A stretch of DNA of 64,000 bases from assembly GCA_963823535.1 (NCBI GenBank), contig CAWGLZ010000004.1:434001-498000 (forward strand), written 5' to 3'. A program made the position numbers and the translations under genes. The notes beneath the pieces were generated by a model. The model was not told the origin of the DNA. It searched no databases and was given only the letters and a program-made list of their open reading frames with translations. The DNA is from RPQJ01 sp963823535. GTDB lineage: Bacteria; Pseudomonadota; Gammaproteobacteria; Steroidobacterales; Steroidobacteraceae. Below, piece after piece: positions 46,487 through 54,923 of the stretch. The number at the start of each line of letters is the position of its first letter. Position 1 is the first letter of the stretch.

Positions 46487-47366
46487 GCCCGACGTAGGGC
46501 CCGCCGCAGGCGCCGACGAACCGCGGTTGCGGGAGGAAATGGCGCGCCATCCGCTCACCCATTCGCTCGCCGGAGCGCGACTGACCCCGCTGCACGGAGG
46601 GCTGAGTAATCGGGCGTGGCGGGTCGAGCATGGCGGCGACGTCTGGTTTGCGAGACTCGGTCATCCCGGTGCCGCCCGGCTGGGCGTGGACAGGCAAGCG
46701 GAGTGCCGGCTGCTGCAGGCGGTATCCGCGGCCGGTTTCGCGCCCGGATTGCGGGTGTGCCAACCCTCGAGTGGTCTTCTGGTGACCCGCTTCGTCGAGG
46801 GTTCGCAGTGGCAGGCGATCGACGCGCTTCAGGAAGGTAACCTGCGGCGGATCGGGGAACTCCTCGCCGGTCTTCACGGCCTGCCGGTCCCGGCCGGGCT
46901 GCGCGAGGTGAGTTATGCACAGCAGGCGACGCGACTTGGCTCGGCGCTGCCGGACGAGGACCGGCCGGCCCTTGAACTGGGCCATCGCGCGGCGTCGATA
47001 TTCGAACGGATCGACGGGCGCGCACCGCTCGCGGCGGTGTGCCATCACGATCTCCACCACGGCAACATCCTCGATGACGGCCGGAGACTCTGGCTGGTGG
47101 ACTGGGAGTACGGTGGCCGGGGGGATCCCTTGTTCGACATCGCTGGATTCCTCGCCCTGCACGACGCCGACAGGGGCGCGACCGCGTTGCTGCTCGAAAG
47201 CTACGGCCGCTTCTCCTCGTCGGACGCCGCGCTGCTCGATGAGGCACGCTGGGCCTTCGACTACGTGCAATGGCTCTGGTATCGCGTCCGGTTCGGCGAC
47301 CTGCCGGGTCCGGGCCGCGAAACTGCTTCCCGTTTGGCGCAACGGCTCTTGCGCTGCAATAATTGA
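46479..47366 (+). CDS. Thiamine-kinase-like phosphotransferase
   Basis: The 295-residue protein belongs to the choline/thiamine kinase (APH) superfamily. The catalytic loop is VCHHDLHHGNILDDGRR, the metal site is WLVDWEYGGRGDPLFDIAGF, and the N-lobe has TPLHGGLSNRAWRVEHG. It would phosphorylate thiamine to TMP and so trap what PnuT admits. The GTG at 46479 has GGGAGG upstream and overlaps the permease stop by 8 bases; a longer frame inside pnuT is ignored. The E. coli ThiK family is the closest named function; choline or an amino sugar cannot be excluded by sequence alone. Confidence 0.82.
   Translation: MPEPDVGPAAGADEPRLREEMARHPLTHSLAGARLTPLHGGLSNRAWRVEHGGDVWFARLGHPGAARLGVDRQAECRLLQAVSAAGFAPGLRVCQPSSGLLVTRFVEGSQWQAIDALQEGNLRRIGELLAGLHGLPVPAGLREVSYAQQATRLGSALPDEDRPALELGHRAASIFERIDGRAPLAAVCHHDLHHGNILDDGRRLWLVDWEYGGRGDPLFDIAGFLALHDADRGATALLLESYGRFSSSDAALLDEARWAFDYVQWLWYRVRFGDLPGPGRETASRLAQRLLRCNN
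47334..47363 (+). promoter_or_regulatory. Candidate promoter before ferredoxin gene
   Basis: TTGGCG (47334-47339) and AATAAT (47358-47363) are 18 bases apart, with TG just upstream of the -10 hexamer. The start point would be near 47370, 24 bases before the ferredoxin ATG. This lies inside the end of the kinase gene, so it is a candidate only. Confidence 0.35.
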
Positions 47367-47393
47367 GCACTTGCCCAAGGCGAAGGATCATCA

Positions 47394-47711
47394 ATGGCCA
47401 AGATGCTGGTGACGGACCGGGAGGGGGAACTTCACGAACTGGAGGGAAGCCTCGGCGTGAAGCTCATGGAAACCCTGCGTGAGTACGACTACGGCGTCAC
47501 CGCCATCTGCGGCGGCCTGTGTTCCTGTGCCACGTGCCACATCTTCGTGGACACGGACTGGATGCCGCGACTGCCGCCCCCCCAGGGCGACGAGAAGGAA
47601 CTCCTCGTCGAACTCGTGCACTACGACCCGGAACGCTCGCGCCTGAGTTGCCAGGTCGATTTCACCGAAGGCCTCGACGGCCTGCAACTCACGGTCGCCC
47701 CGGACGAATGA
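47394..47711 (+). CDS. 2Fe-2S ferredoxin
   Basis: The 105-residue ferredoxin is of adrenodoxin/putidaredoxin type, with cluster ligands in CGGLCSCATCHIFVD (three Cys of C-x5-C-x2-C form) and the fourth in SRLSCQVDF. It transfers single electrons, possibly to a P450, desaturase or other oxygenase. AAGGA lies upstream of ATG 47394. It follows the thiamine operon by 27 bases and precedes the enoyl-CoA hydratase by 90 bases; a promoter candidate suggests it may be transcribed separately. Confidence 0.93.
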   Translation: MAKMLVTDREGELHELEGSLGVKLMETLREYDYGVTAICGGLCSCATCHIFVDTDWMPRLPPPQGDEKELLVELVHYDPERSRLSCQVDFTEGLDGLQLTVAPDE

Positions 47712-47801
47712 GCTGCCGTCGGGCTCGACGAACTCGCGCGGCCGCCGGCGATCCGCAACGGACCGCGGCGTCGCGTCCACAACTGATTCACGGGAGGCTC
47801 G

Positions 47802-48578
47802 ATGGACAAGACGGTGCTGGTCGAGGTGCGCGACGGCGTCGCGACGGTGACGCTGAATCGCCCGCAAGCGTCGAATGCGCTGGATATGACCATGGGACGC
47901 GACCTGCTCGAGGTGGCGCTGGGCGTGGAGGCCGATCGGGCCGTGCGGGCGGTGGTCGTCACGGGCGCGGGAAAGCATTTCTGTTTCGGGGGTGACCTGC
48001 GCGGCATGGCTGGGCAGGGCGACCGCGTCGGCGGCTACCTGAACGAACTCACCACCTGCATCCACGCGGCCATCAGTTCCTTCACCCGCATGCGGGCTCC
48101 GGTCATCGCCGCCGTCAACGGGACCGCGGCGGGCGGCGGAGTCGGCCTGGTCTGCATGACCAACCTGGCCATCGCGGGGCGTAGCAGTCGATTCTCGCTC
48201 GCATATACCGGCGTGGGCCTGGCCCCGGACTGCAGCACATCGTTCCTGCTGCCTCGCATCGTCGGGCGGCGCCGGGCGTTCGAACTGTTCCTCACCAACC
48301 GGACGCTGTCGGCGGAAGAAGCACTGGACTGGGGACTGGTCAACCAGGTCGTCGATGACGCCGACGTCCTCGCTCAGGCGCAGGCCCTCGCGTCCCGATT
48401 CGCGGCCGGGCCGACGGAGTCCTATGCCGCGGTCAAACGACTCATGGACGCGGGGGACCCGGGTCTCGAGTCTCAGATGGCACTGGAAGGCCGCGCAATC
48501 GCTGCCCAGGCCCAGCATCCGCACGGGCAGGAGGGCGTGGCCGCCTTCGTCGGCAAGCGCCAGGCGAACTACGGCTGA
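47802..48578 (+). CDS. Enoyl-CoA hydratase/isomerase, PaaG-like active site
   Basis: The 258-residue crotonase-fold protein has FCFGGDLRGMA and IAAVNGTAAGGGVGLVCMTN forming the oxyanion hole. The two glutamates of true enoyl-CoA hydratases are absent: the GGGxE position is Gly (GGGVGL) and the PE position lies within FSLAYTGVGL. Instead it has APDCSTSFLLPRIVG with Asp near 143, the arrangement of PaaG-type isomerases. An isomerase or a specialised hydratase is therefore more likely than a generic hydratase. A GGAGG site precedes ATG 47802, and it opens the beta-oxidation gene set. Confidence 0.9.
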   Translation: MDKTVLVEVRDGVATVTLNRPQASNALDMTMGRDLLEVALGVEADRAVRAVVVTGAGKHFCFGGDLRGMAGQGDRVGGYLNELTTCIHAAISSFTRMRAPVIAAVNGTAAGGGVGLVCMTNLAIAGRSSRFSLAYTGVGLAPDCSTSFLLPRIVGRRRAFELFLTNRTLSAEEALDWGLVNQVVDDADVLAQAQALASRFAAGPTESYAAVKRLMDAGDPGLESQMALEGRAIAAQAQHPHGQEGVAAFVGKRQANYG

Positions 48579-48674
48579 GACGGCGATCGCGCTGCCGCCG
48601 TTTCCGTTCGCCGGCCGGCGCGCCGAGGTCGCTGATGTACTATTGCGTTGCAACAACATTCGGGGGCACAGACC

Positions 48675-49883
48675 ATGACCGACGCCTTCATCCTCGACGC
48701 CGTGCGCACGCCGCGCGGCCGCGGCCGCCCGGACGGCTCGCTGCATTCGATCACACCGATTCAGCTCGCGGCGCAGGCGCTGGCGGCGGTGCGGGACCGC
48801 AACGGCCTCGACACGAGCCGGCTCGACGACGTCGTGCTCGGTTGCGTGACGCCGGTCGGCGAACAGGGCGCCGACATCGCGCGCATTGCAGTGCTGGTCG
48901 CGGGTTATGCCGAGAACGTTCCGGGGAAGCAGTTGAACCGGTTCTGCGCCTCGGGACTCGAGTCGGTCAACACGGCGGCGGCCCAGATCATGTCGGGCCA
49001 GTCCGACCTTGCCATCGGCGGCGGCGTCGAATCGATGTCGAGGGTCAAGATGGGTACGGATGGCGGTGCCTGGGGGATCGATCCGCAGGTTGCGTGGCAC
49101 CAGTATTTCGTCCCGCAGGGCGTGAGTGCCGACCTCATCGCGACGATCGAGGGTTTCACGCGCGAGCAGGTCGACGCCTTCGCGGTCGAGAGCCAGCGCC
49201 GCGCAGCCTTTGCCCAGCAGAGCGGCTATTTCGACCATTCCGTCGTACCGGTGAAGGACGTCATCGGCGGGATCGCGCTCGCACGGGATGAATACCTGAG
49301 GCCCGGCACGACGATGGCGGACCTCGGGAAGCTCAAGCCGGCCTTCGTCCAGCTGGGCGAGGAGGCGGGATTCGATGCGGTCGCGATACAGCGTTACCCG
49401 CAGGTGGAGACGATCAACCACATCCACACGGCGGGCAACTCGAGCGGCATCGTGGACGGCGCCGCGGCCGTGCTGGTGGGGAGCAAGCGGGCGGCCAAGC
49501 GGGCCGGCCTCCGGCCGCGTGCGCGTATCCGCGCCTTCGCCTCGATCGGCAGCGAACCGACGATCATGCTCACGGGTCCCGCCGGGGCGAGCCGCAAGGC
49601 GCTCAAGCGGGCACGCATGAAGACTTCCGATATCGACCTCTGGGAGATCAATGAGGCGTTCGCCTCGGTGGTGCTGCGCTTCCAGCGCGACCTGGACCTC
49701 TCGCCCGACACGGTGAACGTCAACGGGGGCGCGATCGCGCTGGGTCACCCGCTCGGTGCTACCGGCGCGATGACCCTGGGCATGGCGCTCGACGAACTCG
49801 AGCGACGCGACCTGTCCACCGCGCTGGTGACGCTCTGCGTCGGCGGCGGCATGGGCACGGCCACGATCATCGAGCGCGTCTGA
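48675..49883 (+). CDS. Acetyl-CoA C-acyltransferase (thiolase)
   Basis: The 402-residue thiolase cleaves or joins 3-ketoacyl-CoA. The nucleophilic Cys is in LNRFCASGLESVN (near 90), the His is in GGAIALGHPLGATGA, and the second Cys is in LCVGGGMGTA; NEAFASVVLRF is also typical. It pairs with the FadJ-type gene 31 bases downstream. The ATG at 48675 (MTDAFILDAVRTPRG) is preferred to an in-frame start at 48648. The chain-length class (FadA/FadI-like) is not certain. Confidence 0.94.
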   Translation: MTDAFILDAVRTPRGRGRPDGSLHSITPIQLAAQALAAVRDRNGLDTSRLDDVVLGCVTPVGEQGADIARIAVLVAGYAENVPGKQLNRFCASGLESVNTAAAQIMSGQSDLAIGGGVESMSRVKMGTDGGAWGIDPQVAWHQYFVPQGVSADLIATIEGFTREQVDAFAVESQRRAAFAQQSGYFDHSVVPVKDVIGGIALARDEYLRPGTTMADLGKLKPAFVQLGEEAGFDAVAIQRYPQVETINHIHTAGNSSGIVDGAAAVLVGSKRAAKRAGLRPRARIRAFASIGSEPTIMLTGPAGASRKALKRARMKTSDIDLWEINEAFASVVLRFQRDLDLSPDTVNVNGGAIALGHPLGATGAMTLGMALDELERRDLSTALVTLCVGGGMGTATIIERV

Positions 49884-49914
49884 CGCGCGGCGCAAACAGT
49901 ACAAGGGTTCCAAC

Positions 49915-52086
49915 ATGACACAAGACATCCGTTATTCGGTGGACGGGGATGGCATCGCCCTGCTCCTGATCGACGTCGCCGGCCGGCCGATGAACGTGCT
50001 GACGCCGGCGTTCCGCTCCGACCTCGCGGAATGCATCGAGCGGATCTCGGGTGATGCCGCCGTGCGTGGCGCCGTCGTCGCTTCCGCGAAATCGAGCTTC
50101 ATGGCGGGCGCGGACATCAAGGACATGGTCGGCGCGTTCGCGCGCGGACTGACGGCTGCGAAGGCCGCAGAGTTCAGTCTCGAGCTTTCGAAGCTCTTCC
50201 GCCGGCTCGAGACCTGCGGCAAGCCGGTAGCGGCGGCGATCAACGGCGTGGCGCTGGGCGGCGGCCTCGAAGTCGCGCTGGCCTGTCACTACCGGGTCAT
50301 GGCCGACGATCCGAAGGCCGGCGTGGGACTGCCGGAAGTCAAGATCGGACTGCTGCCGGGTGCCGGCGGGACGCAGCGCGTCCCGCGCCTGATCGGTGTC
50401 ACCGAGGCGCTGAAGCTGATTACGGAAGGGCGGCAGCTCGGCGCCGCCGACGCGCTCAAGAAAGGCCTCGTGCACGAGGTCGCGCCGGCGTCGGAGATCG
50501 TCGAGCGGGCCCGCCAGTGGATCCTGAAGGGTGGCGAGGGCGTGCAGCCCTGGGACCGCAAGGGCTTTCGGATCCCCGGCGGCGTGGGCCAGACGTCACC
50601 CGCGGCCGCCCAGGCGTTCATGGTCGGCACGGCGCTCACGGCGAAGACGACGATGCGCAACTACCCGGCTCCGCTCGCGATCCTCTCCTGCGTCTATGAA
50701 GGTACGCAGGTGCCCATCGACCAGGGCCTGGCCATCGAGTCGCGCTACTTCGGTCAGCTGCTCGCCGGGTCGGTCGCGCGCAATCTGATGCGCACGATGT
50801 TCGTCAACAAGGGCCTCGCGGACAAGTTGGCGCGGCGGCCGGCCGGCCCGCCGAAGTCGCAGGTGCGGCGACTCGGCATCCTGGGTGCCGGCATGATGGG
50901 TGCCGGGGTGGCGTACGTGTCGGCGCTGGCCGGCATGGACGTGGTCCTGATCGACAGCACGCTCGAACTCGCCGAAAAGGGCAAGGAATATTCCCGGCGC
51001 CTGCTCGCCAAGGACGTGGAACGTGGCAAGCGCACGCAGGCCGATGTCGACGCCGTGCTGGCCCGCATCCGGCCCACGGTGAGCTACGACGATCTCGCTG
51101 GCGTCGACCTGGTGATCGAGGCCGTGTTCGAGAGCCGGGAAATCAAGGCCGAAGTGACCGCGAAGGCCGAAGCCGTCATCCCCCGGAACGCCGTGTTCGC
51201 CAGCAACACCTCCACGCTGCCGATCTCCGGGCTGGCGCAGGCCTCGAAGCGACCGCAGCAGTTCATCGGCATCCATTTCTTCTCGCCGGTGGACAGGATG
51301 CCGCTGGTGGAGATCATCCTCGGCAAGAAGACCTCCGAGGATACGCTCGCCCGCGCGCTCGACTACGTGGGCCAGCTGCGCAAGACTCCGATCGTCGTGA
51401 ACGACAGCCGGGGCTTCTATACCAGTCGCTGCTTCGGCACCTTCGTCTACGAGGGCATGGCGATGCTGCAGGAGGGCGTCAATCCGGCGCTGGTCGAGAA
51501 CGCGGCGAGGATGGCCGGCATGCCGGTCGGCCCGCTGGCGGTGGCGGACGAAGTGACCATCGACCTGCAGTGGAAGGTCATCAGGCAGACCGAACACGAT
51601 CTCGGCCGCCGGTTCGTCAAGCCGGTCGCCTACGACGTCGTGCGGAAATTCGTCGAAGAGCTCAAGCGGCCGGGGCGACGCTTCGGAGCCGGGTTCTACG
51701 ACTATCCCCAGGACGCGAAGAAGCACCTCTGGCCGGGACTCGCAGAGGCGTTCCCGCGCGCGATGCAGCAGCCCGCGGTCGACGAGGTCCAGAAGCGTCT
51801 CATGTACATTCAGGCGCTCGAGACCACGCGCTGCATGGAGGAAGGGGTCGTCACGACGGCTGCCGAGGCGGACCTCGGCTCGATCCTGGGATGGGGCTTC
51901 CCGGCGTGGACGGGCGGCACCTTGTCCTACATCGACACGATCGGCATCCGGCCGTTCGTGGCGGAGTGCGATCGCCTCGCAAAGCGCTACGGGAAGCGGT
52001 TCAAGCCGTCGAAGTGGCTGCGCGCGCGGGCCGAGCGCGACGAGCCGTTCCATCCGGCGGCAGGCAGCGAATCACGCGCGGCGTAA
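49915..52086 (+). CDS. fadJ: FadJ-type 3-hydroxyacyl-CoA dehydrogenase/enoyl-CoA hydratase
   Basis: The 723-residue multifunctional enzyme has an N-terminal crotonase domain (residues 1-200, with KSSFMAGADIKDM, GGGLEVALACHYR and VGLPEVKIGLLPGAGGTQRV, so both catalytic Glu are present). The NAD-binding dehydrogenase domain begins RRLGILGAGMMGAGVAYVSA (about 316), continues VIEAVFESREIKAEV, and ends in 3HCDH C-terminal domains with FFSPVDRMPLVEIILGKKT. It carries two steps of beta-oxidation. The order thiolase then FadJ matches fadI/fadJ. A large RNA-hairpin element follows the stop. Confidence 0.95.
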   Translation: MTQDIRYSVDGDGIALLLIDVAGRPMNVLTPAFRSDLAECIERISGDAAVRGAVVASAKSSFMAGADIKDMVGAFARGLTAAKAAEFSLELSKLFRRLETCGKPVAAAINGVALGGGLEVALACHYRVMADDPKAGVGLPEVKIGLLPGAGGTQRVPRLIGVTEALKLITEGRQLGAADALKKGLVHEVAPASEIVERARQWILKGGEGVQPWDRKGFRIPGGVGQTSPAAAQAFMVGTALTAKTTMRNYPAPLAILSCVYEGTQVPIDQGLAIESRYFGQLLAGSVARNLMRTMFVNKGLADKLARRPAGPPKSQVRRLGILGAGMMGAGVAYVSALAGMDVVLIDSTLELAEKGKEYSRRLLAKDVERGKRTQADVDAVLARIRPTVSYDDLAGVDLVIEAVFESREIKAEVTAKAEAVIPRNAVFASNTSTLPISGLAQASKRPQQFIGIHFFSPVDRMPLVEIILGKKTSEDTLARALDYVGQLRKTPIVVNDSRGFYTSRCFGTFVYEGMAMLQEGVNPALVENAARMAGMPVGPLAVADEVTIDLQWKVIRQTEHDLGRRFVKPVAYDVVRKFVEELKRPGRRFGAGFYDYPQDAKKHLWPGLAEAFPRAMQQPAVDEVQKRLMYIQALETTRCMEEGVVTTAAEADLGSILGWGFPAWTGGTLSYIDTIGIRPFVAECDRLAKRYGKRFKPSKWLRARAERDEPFHPAAGSESRAA

Positions 52087-52100
52087 GCGGGGTGTCGCCC

Positions 52101-52216
52101 GGCGGTGGGCCGACTGGGGCTGTCTTCGGGGCCGTGCGCGGCATGGATGCCGCGCCCGGAGCCCCCAGGGACGGGTTCACGGCGTCCCCGAGGGCAGCCC
52201 CAGTCGGCCCACCGTC
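52101..52216 (+). repeat. 116-nt inverted-repeat element, long RNA hairpin
   Basis: Arms at 52101-52131 and 52186-52216 are 31 nt each. Twenty bases (52103-52122 with 52195-52214) are perfectly complementary, and the other three mismatches of the full arms are all G-U pairs in RNA, so the whole 31 bp can form. Inside, 52136-52144 and 52147-52155 form another near-perfect hairpin. No U-tract follows. It sits between fadJ and the nitronate monooxygenase of the same transcript; terminator, processing site or attenuator are the options. Confidence 0.75.
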
Positions 52217-52277
52217 GTGGCCGCCACAGCGGGTCGGCGCGGTGGTTGTGATCCAATGGACTACAGCGGAGTAAATC

Positions 52278-53246
52278 ATGCCGATACCGGCTTCGTTTCG
52301 TGACCGCCTGAGCCTGCCGGTGATCGGCGCGCCATTGTTCATTGCATCGACGCCCGATCTCGTCATCGAACAGTGCAAGGCCGGCGTGATCGGATCCTTC
52401 CCGGCGCTGAACGCACGGCCGGCATCGAAGCTCGACGAGTGGCTCACGCGCATCCGGGAGGAACTCGACGCCTACGCGGCAGCCAACCCGGGCGCCAGGG
52501 TGGCGCCGTTCGCCGTGAACCAGATCGCACACGCGAGCAATGACCGGCTGGCGCACGACGTCGAGGCCTGCGTGCGGCACCGGGTTCCGCTGATCATCAC
52601 GAGCCTCCGGCCGCCGCGGGAGATCGTCGAGGCCGCGCATTCCTACGGTGGGCTCGTCTTCCACGACGTCATCAACGTCCGTCACGCACGCAAGGCGGCG
52701 GAGCAGGGCGTGGACGGCATCATCGCCGTGTGCGCCGGGGCGGGGGGGCACGCGGGCATGGCGAGCCCGTTCGCGCTGGTGAGGGAGATCCGCCAGTTCT
52801 ATGCCGGGACGATCGTGCTGTCGGGGGCGATGAGCAGCGGTGCCGACGTGCTTGCGGCACAGGCGCTGGGTGCGGACATGGCCTACATCGGCACGCGCTT
52901 CCTCGCCACGCGGGAGGCGAACGTCGATGGCGGCTACAAGCAGATGATCGTGGCGTCCTCGTCGGACGACATCGTCTACACGTCGCTCTTCACCGGCGTG
53001 AAGGGCAATTACCTGGCGCGCAGCGTGGCGGCCGCGGGCCTCGATCCGGCGAACCTGCCGGAAGCGGACAAGTCCACGATGAATTTCGGTTCGGGCGGAA
53101 ACATGGAAAAGAAGGCCTGGCGCGACATCTGGAGCGCCGGCCAGGGCGCCGGAAACATCCACGACGTGCTGCCGACGGTGGAACTCGTGGCGCGCATGAT
53201 CCAGGAATACGAGGACGCGCGGGGCCGGATCTGCGGCGCCGCCTGA
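52278..53246 (+). CDS. Nitronate monooxygenase family protein
   Basis: The 322-residue FMN-dependent TIM-barrel protein is of the NMO/2-nitropropane dioxygenase family. It shows VIGAPLFIASTPDLVIEQCK, VFHDVINVRHARKAAEQGVD, the phosphate-binding VCAGAGGHAGMASPFALV and GADMAYIGTRFLATREA. Family members oxidise nitronates or act as enoyl reductases; the substrate here is unknown. GGAG precedes ATG 52278. It follows the hairpin element and is nine bases from the SDR gene. Confidence 0.92.
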   Translation: MPIPASFRDRLSLPVIGAPLFIASTPDLVIEQCKAGVIGSFPALNARPASKLDEWLTRIREELDAYAAANPGARVAPFAVNQIAHASNDRLAHDVEACVRHRVPLIITSLRPPREIVEAAHSYGGLVFHDVINVRHARKAAEQGVDGIIAVCAGAGGHAGMASPFALVREIRQFYAGTIVLSGAMSSGADVLAAQALGADMAYIGTRFLATREANVDGGYKQMIVASSSDDIVYTSLFTGVKGNYLARSVAAAGLDPANLPEADKSTMNFGSGGNMEKKAWRDIWSAGQGAGNIHDVLPTVELVARMIQEYEDARGRICGAA

Positions 53247-53255
53247 GGAGACATC

Positions 53256-54017
53256 ATGACCGACATGTTCGACCTGACGGGACGGGTGGCGCTGGTGACC
53301 GGCGCGAGCCGCGGCATCGGCGAGGCGATCGCGAGGGCCTATGCGGAACGGGGTGCCCGGGTGGTGGTCTCGAGCCGCAAGCAGGAGGCCTGCGACGAGG
53401 TCGCGCGGGCCATCAACGAGTCGGGCGGCGACGCGACGGCGATCGCCTGCCACATCGGCGATCTCGAGGCACTGACCGCACTGTTCGGCGAGGTCGACCG
53501 GCGCTTCGGACGCCTCGACATCCTGGTGAACAACGCGGCCACGAACCCTTACTACGGGCACGTCCTCGACACCGACCTCGGCGCCTTCCAGAAGACCGTC
53601 GACGTGAACGTCCGCGGCTACTTCTTCGCCTCCGTGCTCGGTGGTCGCATGATGCGCGGACGCGGGGGCGGCTCGATCATCAACATCGCCTCGGTGAATG
53701 CCGTGCGACCGGGACCGAAGCAGGGCATCTACTCGGTCACCAAGGGTGCGGTACTCAACATGACCAAGGCGTTCGCGCGGGAATGCGGACCGGACGGCAT
53801 CCGCTGCAACGCGATCCTGCCCGGGCTCATCCGCACGAAGTTCGCGGGTGCGCTGCTCAAGGACGAGAAGCAGGTCGAGCACTACGTCGGCGACAATCCG
53901 CTGCGCCGGGTGGGTGAGCCGCGCGACATTGCCGGTGCCGCGGTCTTCCTGGCCTCCGACGCCTCGTCGTACGTGACCGGGGAGTTCCTGGTCGTGGACG
54001 GCGGGTTCCTGGTCTGA
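53256..54017 (+). CDS. SDR-family NAD(P)-dependent oxidoreductase
   Basis: The 253-residue classical short-chain dehydrogenase has the cofactor motif VTGASRGIGEAIARAY, NNAATNPYYGHVLD, the catalytic Ser in IINIASVNAVRPG, Tyr/Lys in GIYSVTKGAVLNMTKAF (YxxxK), and the family end SSYVTGEFLVVDGGFLV. GAGGAG precedes ATG 53256, and it is the last gene of the beta-oxidation set, so the likely substrate is a hydroxy- or keto-acyl compound (inference). Confidence 0.94.
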   Translation: MTDMFDLTGRVALVTGASRGIGEAIARAYAERGARVVVSSRKQEACDEVARAINESGGDATAIACHIGDLEALTALFGEVDRRFGRLDILVNNAATNPYYGHVLDTDLGAFQKTVDVNVRGYFFASVLGGRMMRGRGGGSIINIASVNAVRPGPKQGIYSVTKGAVLNMTKAFARECGPDGIRCNAILPGLIRTKFAGALLKDEKQVEHYVGDNPLRRVGEPRDIAGAAVFLASDASSYVTGEFLVVDGGFLV

Positions 54018-54086
54018 CCGCGCGGCCCACGGTCCTCGCCGGCACGTCCCGCGGCGAGCACGAAGCCAGGTCGTCGCGACCGCGGC

Positions 54087-54845
54087 CTAGGTCCGCTTCG
54101 CCTCCGCCTGGCGCGCGACGGCTTCCGCGCGTGCCTTGACGGCCTCCGCGTCGCCGAGGTAGCGGCTCGCGGTGGGCTGGAGATGCGAGTCCAGTTCGTA
54201 GAGCAGCGGGACGCCCGTCGGGATGTTGAGTTCGACGATGGCGGCATCCGTCATGCCGTCCAGCATCTTCACCATCGCCCGCAGGCTGTTGCCGTGCGCG
54301 GCCACGAGCACGTTGCGACCGGCGGCGAGTTCCGGTGCGATGCGTGCATTCCAGAACGGCAAGACGCGCGCCAGGGTGTCCTTCAGCGACTCCGAGGACG
54401 GCAGCTCCGCCGGCGGGACGTCGGCATAGCGTCGGTCGAAGCGCGGGTGCTGGGCATGCGTCGCCTCCAGGGCGGGCGGCGGAATGTCGTAGCTGCGCCG
54501 CCAGATCTTGACCTGCTCGGCGCCGTGCTTCTCGACGGTCTGCGCCTTGTCCAGTCCCTGCAGCGCGCCGTAGTGGCGCTCGTTGAGCCGCCAGCTGCGC
54601 TCGACCGGCAGCCACATGAGGTCCATCTCGTCGAGCGCGATCCACAGCGTGCGGATGGCGCGCTTCAGGACGGACGTAAAGGCGATGTCGAACTCGATGC
54701 CCTCGTCCTTCAGTAGCCGACCGGCCTCCTGCGCCTCCTCGAGGCCCTGGGCCGAGAGGTCCACGTCGATCCAGCCGGTGAAGAGATTCTCGAGATTCCA
54801 GATGCTCTGGCCGTGACGCAGCAGAACCAGCTTGCCGGTGCTCAT
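54087..54845 (-). CDS. gpmA: 2,3-bisphosphoglycerate-dependent phosphoglycerate mutase
   Basis: The 252-residue enzyme interconverts 3- and 2-phosphoglycerate in glycolysis. It has the phosphohistidine motif LVLLRHGQSIWNLENLFTGW, RSWRLNERHYGALQGLDK, SESLKDTLARVLPFWN and the second His in VLVAAHGNSLRAMVKML. The length and motifs are standard for dPGM. It is leftward and convergent with the SDR gene, with no obvious terminator between them. Confidence 0.96.
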   Translation of the reverse strand: MSTGKLVLLRHGQSIWNLENLFTGWIDVDLSAQGLEEAQEAGRLLKDEGIEFDIAFTSVLKRAIRTLWIALDEMDLMWLPVERSWRLNERHYGALQGLDKAQTVEKHGAEQVKIWRRSYDIPPPALEATHAQHPRFDRRYADVPPAELPSSESLKDTLARVLPFWNARIAPELAAGRNVLVAAHGNSLRAMVKMLDGMTDAAIVELNIPTGVPLLYELDSHLQPTASRYLGDAEAVKARAEAVARQAEAKRT

Positions 54846-54923
54846 GATTCGTCGCGATTCCTGGATGGGATACTTCTTATAGCAATGGCGCCAGATCGGC
54901 GCCAGACGGGAAAGTCGCGATCC

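Noticed and set aside
47346..48660. Two similar words (ttgcgctgcaataat near 47349 and ttgcgttgcaacaac near 48643) as a shared operator
   Set aside because: The first lies in the kinase coding end; they match only partly and lack a convincing palindrome beyond GTTGCAAC.
47391..49928. 845-residue minus-strand frame opposite ferredoxin and the beta-oxidation genes
   Set aside because: Antisense shadow; three clear genes lie on the plus strand.
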